NCBI RefSeq assembly: GCF_900101295.1
Contig: NZ_FOIL01000001.1
Location: 43,183 to 107,182 of the forward strand
Direction of reading: 5' to 3'
Source of the DNA: [Clostridium] aminophilum
Lineage (GTDB): Bacteria > Bacillota > Clostridia > Lachnospirales > Lachnospiraceae
DNA length: 64,000 bases
Under the pieces are notes generated by a model. It was not told where the DNA came from, did no database searches, and saw only the letters and a program-made list of their open reading frames with translations. A program made the position numbers and the translations under genes. Each line of letters starts with the position of its first letter. The first letter of the stretch is position 1. Shown one piece after another: positions 17,640 through 27,991 of the stretch.

Positions 17640-20600
17640 ATGGCATTTACCCATCTGCATCTGCATACGGAATACAGCCTTCTGGACGCATCGAGTAAGA
17701 TCGATGAGCTCATGGACCGGGCGAAAGAACTTGGGATGGACAGCATTGCCATCACGGATCACGGGAATATGTACGGTGTGATTGAATTCTACCGTGCAGC
17801 GAAAAAACGGGGGATCAAACCCATCATCGGCTGCGAGGTCTATGTGGCGCCGGGATCGAGACATGACCGCGAAGTCGGATCGGATGAGCAGCGCTATTAT
17901 CATCTGATCCTGCTTGCAGAGAACAATCAGGGATACGCAAACCTGATGAAGATCGTCTCCGTCGGCTTTGTCGAGGGATTCTATTACAAGCCCCGGGTCG
18001 ACTACGAGACGCTGGAAAAATACCATGAAGGCATCATCTGCTGCTCCGCCTGCCTTGCCGGAGAAGTGGCGAGACTTCTGACCGCGGACCTCTATGATGA
18101 GGCGAAGAAGGCGGCTCTTCATTATCAGCAGATTTTCGGCGAGGAGAATTATTTCCTTGAGATGCAGGATCACGGCATTCCGGCGCAGAAAAAGGTCAAT
18201 GCCGGCGTGATGCGCCTGCATCAGGAGACCGGCATTCCGATCGTGGCGACCAACGACTGCCACTACATCACCGCCGATGACGTGGAATCCCACGACATTC
18301 TTCTGTGCATTCAGACGGCGAAGAAGGTCAGTGATACCGACCGCATGCGCTACGAGGGCGGTCAGTTCTACGTGAAGTCGGAAGAAGAGATGCGGGCGCT
18401 CTTTCCCTATGCGCCGGAGGCAATCGACAACACCCATCGGATCGCAGACAGATGCAACGTCGAGATTAAGTTCGGAGAGCGGAAACTCCCGAAATACGCG
18501 GTGCCGGACGGCATGACTTCCTGGGAGTATCTGAATAAGATCTGTACGGAGGGCTTTGAAAAGCGGTATCCGGACGGCGATGCGTCCATCCGCGAGCGGC
18601 TTGATTTTGAGCTGGGCGTCATTCAGCACATGGGCTTCGTCGACTATTTCCTGATCGTGTGGGATTATGTCAATTTTGCCCGCTCCCATGATATTGCAGT
18701 GGGCCCCGGACGAGGAAGTGCGGCCGGAAGCATTGTCTCCTACTGCATGGGCATTACCAACATTGATCCGATCCGCTATCAGCTGATTTTCGAGCGTTTC
18801 CTGAATCCGGAACGCGTCTCCATGCCCGATATCGATATCGACTTCGAGTACGAGCGGCGTCAGGAAGTGATCGACTATGTCACGGAAAAATACGGCCGGG
18901 ACTGTGTATCCCAGATCATCACCTTTGGTACGCTGGCGGCGAGAGGCGTCATCCGCGATGTCGGCCGTGCGCTGGATCTTCCGTACGCCCGCTGTGACCA
19001 GATCGCAAAAATGATCCCGACGGACCTCGGAATCACGCTGGACAAGGCATTGAAGGCCAATCCGGAGCTGAAGCAGCTCTATGATACGGATCCGGAAGTG
19101 AAATATCTGATTGATATGTCCCGCCGGCTCGAGGGACTGCCGCGCCATACGTCGATCCATGCCGCCGGCGTTGTGATCTGTGCTGCGCCGGTTGATGAAT
19201 ATGTGCCGCTTTCGAGAGGTTCGGACGGCTCGATCACTACCCAGTATGAGAAGACGACGATCGAAGAACTCGGGCTTCTGAAGATGGATTTTCTGGGGCT
19301 TCGCACGCTGACCGTCGTCAAGGACGCCGCGCGCATGGCGGAAAAGAGCAGCGGAACCAAAATCGATATGGACCGGATCGATTTCAACGACCGGAAGGTT
19401 CTGGATATGGTCGGAACCGGAAAAGACGAGGGAGTCTTCCAGCTCGAGTCCAACGGCATGAAGTCCTTCATGAAGGAACTGAAGCCGGAGAGTCTGGAAG
19501 ATGTCATCGCGGGCATTTCCCTCTACCGACCGGGCCCGATGGATTTCATCCCGCAGTATTTAAAGGGGAAAAATGACCGCTCATCCATCACCTACGAGTG
19601 CCCGGAACTGGAGCACATTCTCGCACCGACTTATGGCTGCATCGTCTATCAGGAGCAGGTTATGCAGATCGTCCGCGATCTGGCAGGCTTCTCCTGGGGC
19701 CGAAGCGATCAGCTCCGCCGCGCGATGAGTAAAAAGCACGAGGACGAAATGCAGGCGGAGCGCAAAAACTTCGTCTACGGCAATGAAGAGCTGGGAATCA
19801 AGGGCTGCGTTGCCAACGGAATCTCCGAGGCGGTGGCGAACCATATCTACGACGGCATGATCGATTTCGCCAAATATGCGTTCAACAAATCCCATGCGGC
19901 GGGATATGCGGTGGTCTGCTTCCAGACCGCATGGCTGAAATGCTACTACCCGGTAGAGTTCATGGCAGCGCTCATGACCTCTGTCCGCGACAATAACACG
20001 AAGGTTTCGGAGTACATCTCCGACTGCCGGCAGATGGACATCCGGATTCTTCCGCCGGACATCAACGAAGGTGAAGTCGGATTCTCCGTTTCGGACGGAT
20101 CGATCCGGTACGGCCTTTCTGCGATCAAGAGCATCGGCCAGTCCGTGGTGGAGCGGATGATCGAAGAGCGGACGAATAACGGTCCGTTCCGCACCATCGA
20201 GGACTTTGTGGACCGGATGGCGGGCAAAGACGTCAACCGCAGAACTCTGGAGGGCTTTATCAAGTCCGGCGCAATGGACGGACTTCCGGGAACCAGAAAA
20301 CAGAAATTCCTGATTTCCGGTGATCTTCTGGATCAGAAGGCCAAGGAAAAGAAAAATTCGATGGCGGGACAGATCTCCATGTTCGATATTGTGTCCGAAG
20401 ATCAGAAGAAAGAATTCCAGATCACTATGCCGAAGGTCGGAGAGTACTCCAAAGAAGAGATCCTCGCCTTTGAGAAAGAGACCCTCGGCGTCTATGTCAG
20501 CGGACATCCGCTGGAGGCGTACGAGGAGATCTGGAAGAAAAATATCACCGCAAGAACGGTAGACTTTCTGGTGGACGAGGATACCGGCGAGGCCGGCGTG

Positions 20601-21131
20601 ACTGACGGCGATTATGTGGTGATCGGCGGTATGATCACGGCAAAGACAGTCAAGACGACGCGGCAGAATCAAATTATGGCCTTCGTCACCGTCGAGGATA
20701 TGGCCGGAACCGTGGAATGCCTCATTTTCCCAAAGACCTACGAGCAGTACCGGCTGTTTACGTCGGAGGACAGCAAGGTCTTTATCCGCGGAAGAGTCAG
20801 CATCGGGGACGACCCGGAAGGCAAGCTCATCTGCGAGCGGATCGTTCCGTTTGAGGACGTGCCGAGTCAGGTGTGGATCCGGTTTGCGGATATGGACGAG
20901 TACCGCGAGAAGGCCGGCTGGATGGAGAAGGTGATTGCCGGAAGCGACGGAAAAGACAGCGTCGTGGTCTATGTTGCCAAAGAAAAGGCGAAGAAAGTTC
21001 TGCCGGCGAACATGAGCGTGAAGGCTGGGCCGGCATTGCTCGACGCACTGAAGGCCGGGGTCGGCGAGGACAATGTCAGCGTCGTCGCGTCGAAGATTTC
21101 TTTTGGGCGCTCGGGCTTCGGAATGCGATGA
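17640..21131 (+). CDS. dnaE: DNA polymerase III alpha subunit
   Basis: This is a replicative polymerase of the DnaE class, 1163 aa. The N-terminal PHP domain starts FTHLHLHTEYSLLD. The palm has GPGRGSAAGS and the catalytic aspartates in PDIDIDFEYERR (about residues 395-406). Then come GVFQLESNGM, the beta-binding and helix-hairpin-helix region and an OB fold (VVIGGMITAKTVKTT). The start at 17640 is set by AAGGAGG 6 nt upstream. Gram-positive genomes usually also carry PolC, which would do most leading-strand work; none is in this window. Confidence 0.96.
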   Translation: MAFTHLHLHTEYSLLDASSKIDELMDRAKELGMDSIAITDHGNMYGVIEFYRAAKKRGIKPIIGCEVYVAPGSRHDREVGSDEQRYYHLILLAENNQGYANLMKIVSVGFVEGFYYKPRVDYETLEKYHEGIICCSACLAGEVARLLTADLYDEAKKAALHYQQIFGEENYFLEMQDHGIPAQKKVNAGVMRLHQETGIPIVATNDCHYITADDVESHDILLCIQTAKKVSDTDRMRYEGGQFYVKSEEEMRALFPYAPEAIDNTHRIADRCNVEIKFGERKLPKYAVPDGMTSWEYLNKICTEGFEKRYPDGDASIRERLDFELGVIQHMGFVDYFLIVWDYVNFARSHDIAVGPGRGSAAGSIVSYCMGITNIDPIRYQLIFERFLNPERVSMPDIDIDFEYERRQEVIDYVTEKYGRDCVSQIITFGTLAARGVIRDVGRALDLPYARCDQIAKMIPTDLGITLDKALKANPELKQLYDTDPEVKYLIDMSRRLEGLPRHTSIHAAGVVICAAPVDEYVPLSRGSDGSITTQYEKTTIEELGLLKMDFLGLRTLTVVKDAARMAEKSSGTKIDMDRIDFNDRKVLDMVGTGKDEGVFQLESNGMKSFMKELKPESLEDVIAGISLYRPGPMDFIPQYLKGKNDRSSITYECPELEHILAPTYGCIVYQEQVMQIVRDLAGFSWGRSDQLRRAMSKKHEDEMQAERKNFVYGNEELGIKGCVANGISEAVANHIYDGMIDFAKYAFNKSHAAGYAVVCFQTAWLKCYYPVEFMAALMTSVRDNNTKVSEYISDCRQMDIRILPPDINEGEVGFSVSDGSIRYGLSAIKSIGQSVVERMIEERTNNGPFRTIEDFVDRMAGKDVNRRTLEGFIKSGAMDGLPGTRKQKFLISGDLLDQKAKEKKNSMAGQISMFDIVSEDQKKEFQITMPKVGEYSKEEILAFEKETLGVYVSGHPLEAYEEIWKKNITARTVDFLVDEDTGEAGVTDGDYVVIGGMITAKTVKTTRQNQIMAFVTVEDMAGTVECLIFPKTYEQYRLFTSEDSKVFIRGRVSIGDDPEGKLICERIVPFEDVPSQVWIRFADMDEYREKAGWMEKVIAGSDGKDSVVVYVAKEKAKKVLPANMSVKAGPALLDALKAGVGEDNVSVVASKISFGRSGFGMR

Positions 21132-21149
21132 GCCCTGGGGACGGGGTCA

Positions 21150-21364
21150 GGAGACCACAAACTCTTTTCAGGCATGAGGCCCCGGAGTCAGCAAGCATTC
21201 AGGAATAGGGATGGAGAGCCGGAGACCACAAACTCTCTTCAGGCATGAGGGCCCGGAGTCAGCAAGCACTCAGGAATAGGGGATGGAGAGCCGGAGACCA
21301 CAAACTCTCTTCAGGCATGAGGCCCCGGAGTCAGCAAGCGCTCAGGAATAGGGGATGGAGAGCC
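21150..21364. repeat. Tandem repeat, about 72 bp x 3
   Basis: Units start at 21150, 21221 and 21293 with GGAGACCACAAACTCT and each contain CAGGCATGAGG, CGGAGTCAGCAAGC and CAGGAATAGGG. They are nearly identical. The array fills the gap after dnaE and has no supported coding frame. Confidence 0.85.
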
Positions 21365-21388
21365 GGAGTCCGCTTAAGGACTTTGTTC
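21341..21388. repeat. Dispersed hairpin repeat, copy A
   Basis: The end of the tandem array runs into GCCGGAGTCCGCTTAAGGACTTTGTTC (written here as two parts: GCCGGAGTCC, GCTTAAGGACTTTGTTC). The same about 48-bp stretch recurs near 43,893-43,943 with few differences. The core AGTCC/GGACT is palindromic. Confidence 0.65.
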
Positions 21389-21415
21389 TTTACAAGATAC
21401 AAAAACTGCTATAAA
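21389..21415 (+). promoter_or_regulatory. Possible pfkA promoter
   Basis: TTTACA is followed after 15 nt by TATAAA in an AT-rich stretch about 90 nt before pfkA. The spacer is short, so this is tentative. Confidence 0.4.
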
Positions 21416-21440
21416 ATATTTTAAAGTGTTTAAAAATTAA

Positions 21441-22481
<1,041 letters not shown>

Positions 22482-22575
22482 GAAAAGTGTAGTGTCCTGC
22501 GAGATTCGGATAACTCGGGTGACATCGAAAAACATCCAGAATAACATTTCATAAGAAGCGGAGAAACTTCCATCG

Positions 22576-22606
22576 GACCGTCGGGCAGAGGTGCCCGGCG
22601 GTCTTC
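22576..22606 (+). terminator. Terminator-like hairpin after pfkA
   Basis: A 12-bp stem GACCGTCGGGCA/TGCCCGGCGGTC with one wobble and loop GAGG is followed by only a short T-rich tail. The rest of the 22482-22888 gap contains the promoter below and nothing else I can support. Confidence 0.6.
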
Positions 22607-22748
22607 GTATGACAGGAGATGATTCGAGAAGATTTGAAATTCCTGTCACACATAAATCGTTTCGCAAAGATGTGCGCGACGCGGTAAAGAAGACGGGAAA
22701 TGCAGCGCAGAGAAATGACTCGTTGGATACAGAGCGCATTGCAGCATA

Positions 22749-22778
22749 TTGTGCACAGAAAGGAAACTGTGTTATAAT
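22749..22778 (+). promoter_or_regulatory. Promoter for the 22889 gene and dusB
   Basis: TTGTGC is followed after 18 nt by a perfect TATAAT. The start codon lies 110 nt further on. Confidence 0.65.
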
Positions 22779-22888
22779 CGGCGGACGCAGAAGGCAAAGA
22801 TAAAAAAACAGATACGATATAAAACGAGACAGTTCCGGATGAGAATGTTCGAAAATCCGAAACAGGCGATCGGAGAAAGGAATCAATC

Positions 22889-23308
22889 ATGGCAGAGATG
22901 CAGAATGTCAGTGACAACAAAGACGGCGAGAACGTAGTTCTCTGCGGCGCGTCTTCCTATACACAGAAATATTTCTTCAACCAGCAGTTTGCGATTCTTC
23001 CGGAGCAGATCCAGCAGGAACTTCATGTGACCTGCGTGCTCTTTACGGAGGATGTCGGCGGCGAATTCTTTATGGAATTTGCGCCGGACGGAACGCTGAA
23101 CCTCAAAGTGATGGCGAAACAGGACGATTTCCTCTTCGACGATATCGGAAGCGACCTGAAGATCAAGCAGATTCGCCGTGAGAAGGCGGAATTCCTTGAG
23201 TCGCTGGAACTCTACTACAAGCTGATCGTTCTGAAAAAGCCGATCGAGGAGGTCGGCGGAGACGGACCGGCCAGACAGCTCTATGAGAACATGAAAAAGA
23301 CCAGGTGA
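22889..23308 (+). CDS. Conserved small protein, DUF6145-like
   Basis: This 139-residue soluble protein has the pattern VVLCGASSYTQKYFFN...LPEQIQQELHVTCVLFTEDVGGEF and a helical end. It resembles a family I remember from Lachnospiraceae as DUF6145; no function is known. GGAG lies in GGAGAAAGGAAT upstream of the ATG. The stop overlaps a GTG of the dusB frame, so the two genes are probably one unit. Confidence 0.65.
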   Translation: MAEMQNVSDNKDGENVVLCGASSYTQKYFFNQQFAILPEQIQQELHVTCVLFTEDVGGEFFMEFAPDGTLNLKVMAKQDDFLFDDIGSDLKIKQIRREKAEFLESLELYYKLIVLKKPIEEVGGDGPARQLYENMKKTR

Positions 23309-23328
23309 GAGGACAGCGAACGAATCCC

Positions 23329-24282
23329 ATGAAAATCGGCAATATCGAATTAAAGCACAATGTTGCGCTCGGTCCGATGGCCGGGGTAACGGATCTCCCG
23401 TTCCGTCTTCTCTGCGAGGAGATGGGGGCGGGACTGACCTGCACGGAGATGGTCAGCGCAAAAGCCATCTATTACGGCAATAAAAATACCAATGAACTGA
23501 TCCGCACCGTTCCGGAGGAGCATCCGCTGGCGGTTCAGCTCTTCGGCTCCGATCCGGACATCATGGCGGAGATTGCGGTCCGGCTGGAAGAAGGCCCCTA
23601 TGACATCATTGATGTCAATATGGGGTGCCCTGTTCCGAAGGTCGTAAACAACCATGAGGGAAGCGCTCTGATGCGAGATCCGGACCTCGCCTTCCGGATT
23701 CTTTCGGTGATGGCAAAAAAACTTCATAAGCCCCTGACGGTCAAATTCCGGAAGGGATTCAACGATGACTCCGTCAACGCGCCTGAATTTGCGAAGATGG
23801 CGGAGCAGGCCGGGGTTGCCGCCGTGGCGGTCCACGGCAGAACCCGGGAGGAATACTACCGCGGAAAAGCGGACTGGGAGATCATCCGGAAAGTGAAGGA
23901 GGCCGTGTCGATTCCCGTGTTCGGCAACGGCGACATTTTCCGGCCGGAAGATGCGAAGAAGATGATGGACGAGACCGGCTGCGACGGTGTGATGATCGCC
24001 CGCGGTGCCAAGGGAAATCCATGGATTTTTAAGCGCGTGGTCCATTATCTGGAGCACGGGGAGCTCCTTCCGGAGCCGACCAGAGAAGAGATTCTCGCCA
24101 TGATCCGCCGGCAGGCGAAGATGATGGTGGATGTCAAGGGCGAGTACATTGCGATCCGCGAGATGCGAAAACACGTGTCCTGGTATACCGCCGGGATTCC
24201 GAACTCTGCCCAGCTTCGAAATGACATCAATATGGTGGAAACGCTGGAAGGACTTCTGGAACTGCTGGATCGGCGGTTTTGA
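23329..24282 (+). CDS. dusB: tRNA-dihydrouridine synthase
   Basis: Dus enzymes reduce uridine in the tRNA D-loop with FMN and NADPH. The start MKIGNIELKHNVALGPMAGVTD is the family start; the frame is open from a GTG at 23305. The catalytic cysteine is in NMGCPVPKV, and the FMN phosphate site is near GNGDIF and DGVMIARGAKGNPW. Length is 317 aa. Order dusB-greA-lysS is common in Clostridia. Confidence 0.93.
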   Translation: MKIGNIELKHNVALGPMAGVTDLPFRLLCEEMGAGLTCTEMVSAKAIYYGNKNTNELIRTVPEEHPLAVQLFGSDPDIMAEIAVRLEEGPYDIIDVNMGCPVPKVVNNHEGSALMRDPDLAFRILSVMAKKLHKPLTVKFRKGFNDDSVNAPEFAKMAEQAGVAAVAVHGRTREEYYRGKADWEIIRKVKEAVSIPVFGNGDIFRPEDAKKMMDETGCDGVMIARGAKGNPWIFKRVVHYLEHGELLPEPTREEILAMIRRQAKMMVDVKGEYIAIREMRKHVSWYTAGIPNSAQLRNDINMVETLEGLLELLDRRF

Positions 24283-24293
24283 CCGGACATCGC

Positions 24294-24404
24294 GGAACTT
24301 CGGAGCCGGGAGCGGAATGTTCCGGGAACGGCGTTTCCGCAGAGATATTTCAGAACTTCCGGATGGGACTCGGCATGTTCCGGAATCGGCGATTTTTGGC
24401 GGAA
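24294..24404. repeat. Diverged two-copy direct repeat of about 55 bp
   Basis: The halves share GGAACTTC-GGA, then GGGA-CGG-ATGTTCCGG and AA-CGGCG, at 24294-24343 and 24351-24404. It fills the dusB-greA gap together with the promoter. No coding frame is supported. Confidence 0.5.
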
Positions 24405-24431
24405 TTCTGCGGCTCTCCGCGTGATTTCGGC

Positions 24432-24460
24432 TTGACATGACCGGATTCTTTCTGTATAAT
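24432..24460 (+). promoter_or_regulatory. Consensus sigma-A promoter of greA
   Basis: TTGACA, 17-nt spacer, TATAAT: a perfect match to the consensus. Confidence 0.9.
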
Positions 24461-24487
24461 TGCGCAGTATGCGGAGAACGTAACAGA

Positions 24488-24518
24488 GCAGGCATCCTTG
24501 GAAAGAATGCCTGTTTTG
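24488..24518 (+). promoter_or_regulatory. Hairpin with U-tract in the greA leader
   Basis: GCAGGCAT/ATGCCTGT (8 bp, one wobble) is followed by TTTTG about 30 nt before the greA start and downstream of the promoter. It has the shape of an attenuator. GreA rescues stalled RNA polymerase, so self-limiting attenuation would be sensible; GreA genes with leader terminators are known in other bacteria. Confidence 0.55.
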
Positions 24519-24550
24519 TGATATTTATAAAGAAGAAAGAAGGATATACG

Positions 24551-25033
24551 ATGGCGAACGTTGTCTTGACAGAAGCTGGATTCAAAGAGAGAGAAGCCGA
24601 GCTTTACAATCTGAAGGTAAACGCAAGACGTGAAATTGCGGAAAAGATTAAGGAAGCAAGAGAGCAGGGCGATCTTTCCGAGAATGCGGAGTACGATGCA
24701 GCAAAAGATGAGCAGCGTGATATCGAGGCTCGTATCGCAGAGCTGGAGGAAATGCTGAAGAACGCCGAAGTTGTCGGCGCATCCGAGCTTACACTGGACA
24801 AGATCGGTGTAGGTACCAAGGTTAAGGTTTACGACGAGGATGAGGACGAGGAGATGGAGTTCACCATCGTCGGTTCTTCCGAGGCCAATACACTCCAGCA
24901 CAGAATCTCCAACGTTTCCCCGGTCGGTGCAGCGCTGATCGGCCACAAGGTTGGCGATATTGTTGAGGTTGTCGTACCGTCCGGCTCCCTGCAGTACAAG
25001 GTTCTCTCCATCGAGCACGCCGATCAGAACTGA
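24551..25033 (+). CDS. greA: Transcription elongation factor GreA
   Basis: GreA stimulates transcript cleavage by backtracked RNA polymerase. The 160-residue protein has the N-terminal coiled coil with the acidic tip (EAREQGDLSENAEYDAAKDE, about 34-53) and the C-terminal FKBP-like domain ending VVVPSGSLQYKVLSIEH. The ATG at 24551 has AGAAGG upstream. Confidence 0.97.
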   Translation: MANVVLTEAGFKEREAELYNLKVNARREIAEKIKEAREQGDLSENAEYDAAKDEQRDIEARIAELEEMLKNAEVVGASELTLDKIGVGTKVKVYDEDEDEEMEFTIVGSSEANTLQHRISNVSPVGAALIGHKVGDIVEVVVPSGSLQYKVLSIEHADQN

Positions 25034-25058
25034 TTGTATTGAGATAATGAGAATCTGG

Positions 25059-25230
25059 GTGAGACCGGCTTGCGGTTTCACTCTGTATCGCGGCAGCCGT
25101 CAGGTCCTCAGGCAGAGATGGACTTTGGTCCACTGACCGCTTCAATTCGTAAAACCGCAGTGCGGATTTTACCCGGCATTGCGGCAGCGTCAGACCTCAT
25201 GCAGGCACAGATTATGGCCCGTTGCCCGCG
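25059..25230. repeat. Diverged tandem duplication with matching hairpins
   Basis: Two units of about 85-90 nt lie between greA and lysS. Each begins with a hairpin: GTGAGACCG/CGGTTTCAC at 25059-25081 and GTAAAACCGC/GCGGATTTTAC at 25149-25172. Each goes on with GCGGCAGC-GTCAG-CCTCA-GCAG. The hairpins differ in sequence but keep pairing. The 339-nt gap has no supported gene; the lysS ribosome site closes it. Confidence 0.55.
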
Positions 25231-25372
25231 AAAAAGATAACAGAGAAGTCCGCAGGCTATGCCGGCGGTTTTTCTGCGCTATAGAACAAAAACACAGTGG
25301 CTGCGGCCGGCCTCCGGGCAGAAGCAGGAGACCGCGTCGCCGGCAGTGATCCTAAGGGAAGAAGGAAAGAAT

Positions 25373-27331
25373 ATGGGACAGAATGCGAACGAGCAGGTTC
25401 AGCAGAATCAGCAGAATAACAAGCCGGAAGATGTCAACAAGCTTCGTCAGGTTCGCCGTGACAAGCTGGCGGAACTTCAGGCTGCAGGCAAGGATCCGTT
25501 TCAGATCACCAAGTTTGATCAGACGGCGCACAGCACCGAAATCAAGAATGATTTTGAAAGCTTTGAGGATAAAGAGGTATCCATCGCCGGCCGTATGATG
25601 AGCAAGCGCGTCATGGGTAAGGCATCCTTCACCAATCTTCAGGACAAGCTCGGCAACATCCAGTGCTATGTCGCAAGAGACAGCATCGGTGAGGAAGCTT
25701 ACAAGGACTTCAAGAAGTACGACATGGGCGATATCATCGGTGTAACCGGTAAGGTATTCAAGACCAAGACAGGGGAGATCTCCGTTCACGCAGAGAGCAT
25801 TACCCTGCTTTCCAAGTCTCTTCAGCCGCTTCCGGAGAAGTTCCACGGCCTGACCAACACTGATACCAGATACAGACAGAGATATGTCGATCTCATCATG
25901 AATGCCGACGTTAAGGAGACATTTATCAAGAGATCCAAGATCCTTCGTGAGATCCGCAATTTCCTGGACGCAAGAGATTTCATGGAAGTTGAGACCCCGA
26001 TGCTGGTGGAAAATGCCGGCGGTGCGGCTGCAAGACCGTTCATCACACATTACAACGCCCTCGACGAGGACAGAAAGATGAGAATCTCTCTGGAACTCTA
26101 TCTGAAGAGACTGATCGTCGGCGGCCTTGAGAGAGTCTTTGAGATCGGCCGTGTATTCCGCAATGAGGGTGTGGACACCAAGCACAACCCGGAATTCACT
26201 CTGATGGAGCTCTATCAGGCATATACCGATTACAACGGCATGATGGATCTGACCGAGGATATGTTCCGTTATCTTGCGGAGAAGGTATGCGGAAGTTCCG
26301 TGATCAGCTATAAGGGTGTTACCATTGACCTGTCCAAGCCGTTCCGCAGACTGACCATGAACGAGGCCATCAAAGAGCAGACCGGCATTGACTTTGATCA
26401 GGTTGCAACCGACGAGGAAGCAAAGAAGATCGCTGCCGAGAAGGGAATCGAGTTCGAGGAGCGCCACAAGAAGGGTGACATCGTAAATCTCTTCTTCGAC
26501 GAGTTCTGCGAGGATAAGATGATCCAGCCGACCTTCATCATGGATCACCCGATCGAGATTTCTCCGCTGACCAAGAAGAAGCCGTCCGACCCGTCCAAGG
26601 TAGAGCGTTTTGAGATGTACATCAATGGTTGGGAGATGTGCAACGCTTACTCCGAACTGAATGACCCGATCGATCAGAGAGAGAGATTTGCCGCTCAGGA
26701 CGCACTGTCCGCAGCAGGCGATGAGGAAGCACAGCACACCGACGAAGACTTCCTGAATGCACTGGAGGTTGGTATGCCGCCGACAGGCGGTATCGGATAC
26801 GGAATCGACCGTCTCTGTATGTTGCTCACTGACAGTGAGGCCATCCGCGATGTGATCCTGTTCCCGACACTTAAGTCCCTTAACCCGGAGAAGAGCTCTG
26901 CATCGGCTGCGTCCGATGACAACGGATTTTTCGCTCCGAACAGCAAGATCGACTTCAGCAATGTGAAGATTGAGCCGCTGTTCGAGGAAACGGTTGATTT
27001 TGAGACGTTCTCCAAGTCCGATTTCCGTGCGGTTAAAGTTAAGGACTGCGTGGCAGTTCCGAAGTCAAAGAAGCTTCTCCAGTTCACACTGGACGACGGA
27101 ACCGGCAAGGATCGCACCATTCTGAGCGGAATTCACGCTTTCTACGAGCCGGAGGATCTGATTGGAAAGACACTGATCGCCATCACAAACCTTCCGCCGA
27201 GAGCAATGATGGGCATCGAATCCTGCGGTATGCTGCTTTCTGCAGTAAATAACCTTAAGGATTCAGATGGTGAAGAGCTTCACCTTCTTATGATTGATAA
27301 CCACATCCCAGCTGGTGCAAAGTTATACTAA
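25373..27331 (+). CDS. lysS: Lysyl-tRNA synthetase (class II) with C-terminal tRNA-binding domain
   Basis: LysRS charges tRNA-Lys. The N-terminal OB fold ([18 protein letters not shown], about 65-82) and the class II catalytic core (FIT...[32 protein letters not shown] as motif 3) are complete. An extra domain of about 120 residues follows ([11 protein letters not shown] to the end): [29 protein letters not shown] and [15 protein letters not shown]. That pattern is the EMAPII/Trbp111 tRNA-binding OB fold usually seen at the C-terminus of MetRS. Total 652 aa, against about 500 for the usual enzyme. The start at 25373 has AGAAGGA; the frame is open upstream. Confidence 0.95.
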   Translation: MGQNANEQVQQNQQNNKPEDVNKLRQVRRDKLAELQAAGKDPFQITKFDQTAHSTEIKNDFESFEDKEVSIAGRMMSKRVMGKASFTNLQDKLGNIQCYVARDSIGEEAYKDFKKYDMGDIIGVTGKVFKTKTGEISVHAESITLLSKSLQPLPEKFHGLTNTDTRYRQRYVDLIMNADVKETFIKRSKILREIRNFLDARDFMEVETPMLVENAGGAAARPFITHYNALDEDRKMRISLELYLKRLIVGGLERVFEIGRVFRNEGVDTKHNPEFTLMELYQAYTDYNGMMDLTEDMFRYLAEKVCGSSVISYKGVTIDLSKPFRRLTMNEAIKEQTGIDFDQVATDEEAKKIAAEKGIEFEERHKKGDIVNLFFDEFCEDKMIQPTFIMDHPIEISPLTKKKPSDPSKVERFEMYINGWEMCNAYSELNDPIDQRERFAAQDALSAAGDEEAQHTDEDFLNALEVGMPPTGGIGYGIDRLCMLLTDSEAIRDVILFPTLKSLNPEKSSASAASDDNGFFAPNSKIDFSNVKIEPLFEETVDFETFSKSDFRAVKVKDCVAVPKSKKLLQFTLDDGTGKDRTILSGIHAFYEPEDLIGKTLIAITNLPPRAMMGIESCGMLLSAVNNLKDSDGEELHLLMIDNHIPAGAKLY

Positions 27332-27336
27332 AATGC

Positions 27337-27370
27337 AGCCCTGTAGCAGAAAAAACTGCTATAGGGCTTT
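27337..27370 (+). terminator. Intrinsic terminator after lysS
   Basis: A 13-bp stem AGCCCTGTAGCAG/CTGCTATAGGGCT has a six-A loop, then TTTATT. It marks the end of the conserved block and the start of AT-rich DNA. Confidence 0.85.
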
Positions 27371-27506
27371 ATTAATATTACAAGTTATAAAAAATCATTT
27401 TTTTAAAGGGCTGATATTCACATTTAGCAGCTCCTTTTATATCAAAAAACATAATGTGGTGCTCTCGGTCATATTCACCGGAAAGCTTGTATCGTGTATT
27501 AGGGAT

Positions 27507-27689
27507 TTATGCTGATAGGCATTTGTGAAGATTTTTATCAGAAATGGATAATGTTCCCTTAGTTTTTGTGGATTTCCTGGCTAAAGGCGCAGATTTGGAA
27601 TCACAGCTTCTGCAAACCTTTATAGCAAAAATCTTTTGAGATGGATCAAGACAAAATTGTACATTAGCGGGGTAATTTAAATCAGCCAT
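27507..27689 (-). CDS. Small hypothetical protein (60 aa)
   Basis: The frame starts ATG with AAAAGG a few nt upstream and reads MADLNYPANVQFCLDPSQKI. It is polar and lysine-rich, with no membrane segment. I do not recognise a family. It could be a remnant of a longer gene; the surrounding 27371-27990 stretch is AT-rich and otherwise empty. Low confidence. Confidence 0.3.
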   Translation of the reverse strand: MADLNYPANVQFCLDPSQKIFAIKVCRSCDSKSAPLARKSTKTKGTLSISDKNLHKCLSA

Positions 27690-27696
27690 AACCTTT

Positions 27697-27891
27697 TTGC
27701 TAAAAGTAACTTCAGAGGTGTTGATAAAAATATCGGGTGAAGAATATACACTTAAGTCTATAACAGTAAGATTAAAGATATATGATGAGGTTGTATCTAT
27801 CTTCGACAGTTTTCATAATCCTATGCTCAGAAGCGTAGCACTTAATCAGCTTAGGATTCTGCAGGATATGAATAAGGTTGTTGAGCGATAA
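27697..27891 (+). CDS. Small hypothetical frame (64 aa)
   Basis: The frame opens at TTG 27697 (a GTG follows at 27718) and ends MNKVVER. The part SITVRLKIYDEVVSIFDSF looks like a folded segment, but there is no good ribosome site and no family is recognised. It is divergent from the small frame on the minus strand. It may be a gene fragment. Confidence 0.22.
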   Translation: MLKVTSEVLIKISGEEYTLKSITVRLKIYDEVVSIFDSFHNPMLRSVALNQLRILQDMNKVVER

Positions 27892-27956
27892 ATAAGATAT
27901 AGAATTATTTGATGTAAAATGATAACCTATAAAGCAGTAAAAATAGCTATTTATAA

Positions 27957-27978
27957 TTGTGCAAGTGGGCTTGCACAA
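27957..27978. repeat. Palindrome upstream of the DUF1016 gene
   Basis: TTGTGCAAG-TGGG-CTTGCACAA, a perfect 9-bp stem 13 nt before the start codon. A matching palindrome lies directly after the gene. Confidence 0.75.
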
Positions 27979-27991
27979 ACTAAGGAGCAAT

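Noticed and set aside
17619-19160. 513-residue minus-strand frame over dnaE
   Set aside because: It is antisense to the PHP and polymerase core, with no start signal or domain.
25034-25372. T-box or lysine riboswitch before lysS
   Set aside because: No T-box sequence, specifier loop or lysine riboswitch core could be found; only the diverged duplication and hairpins.
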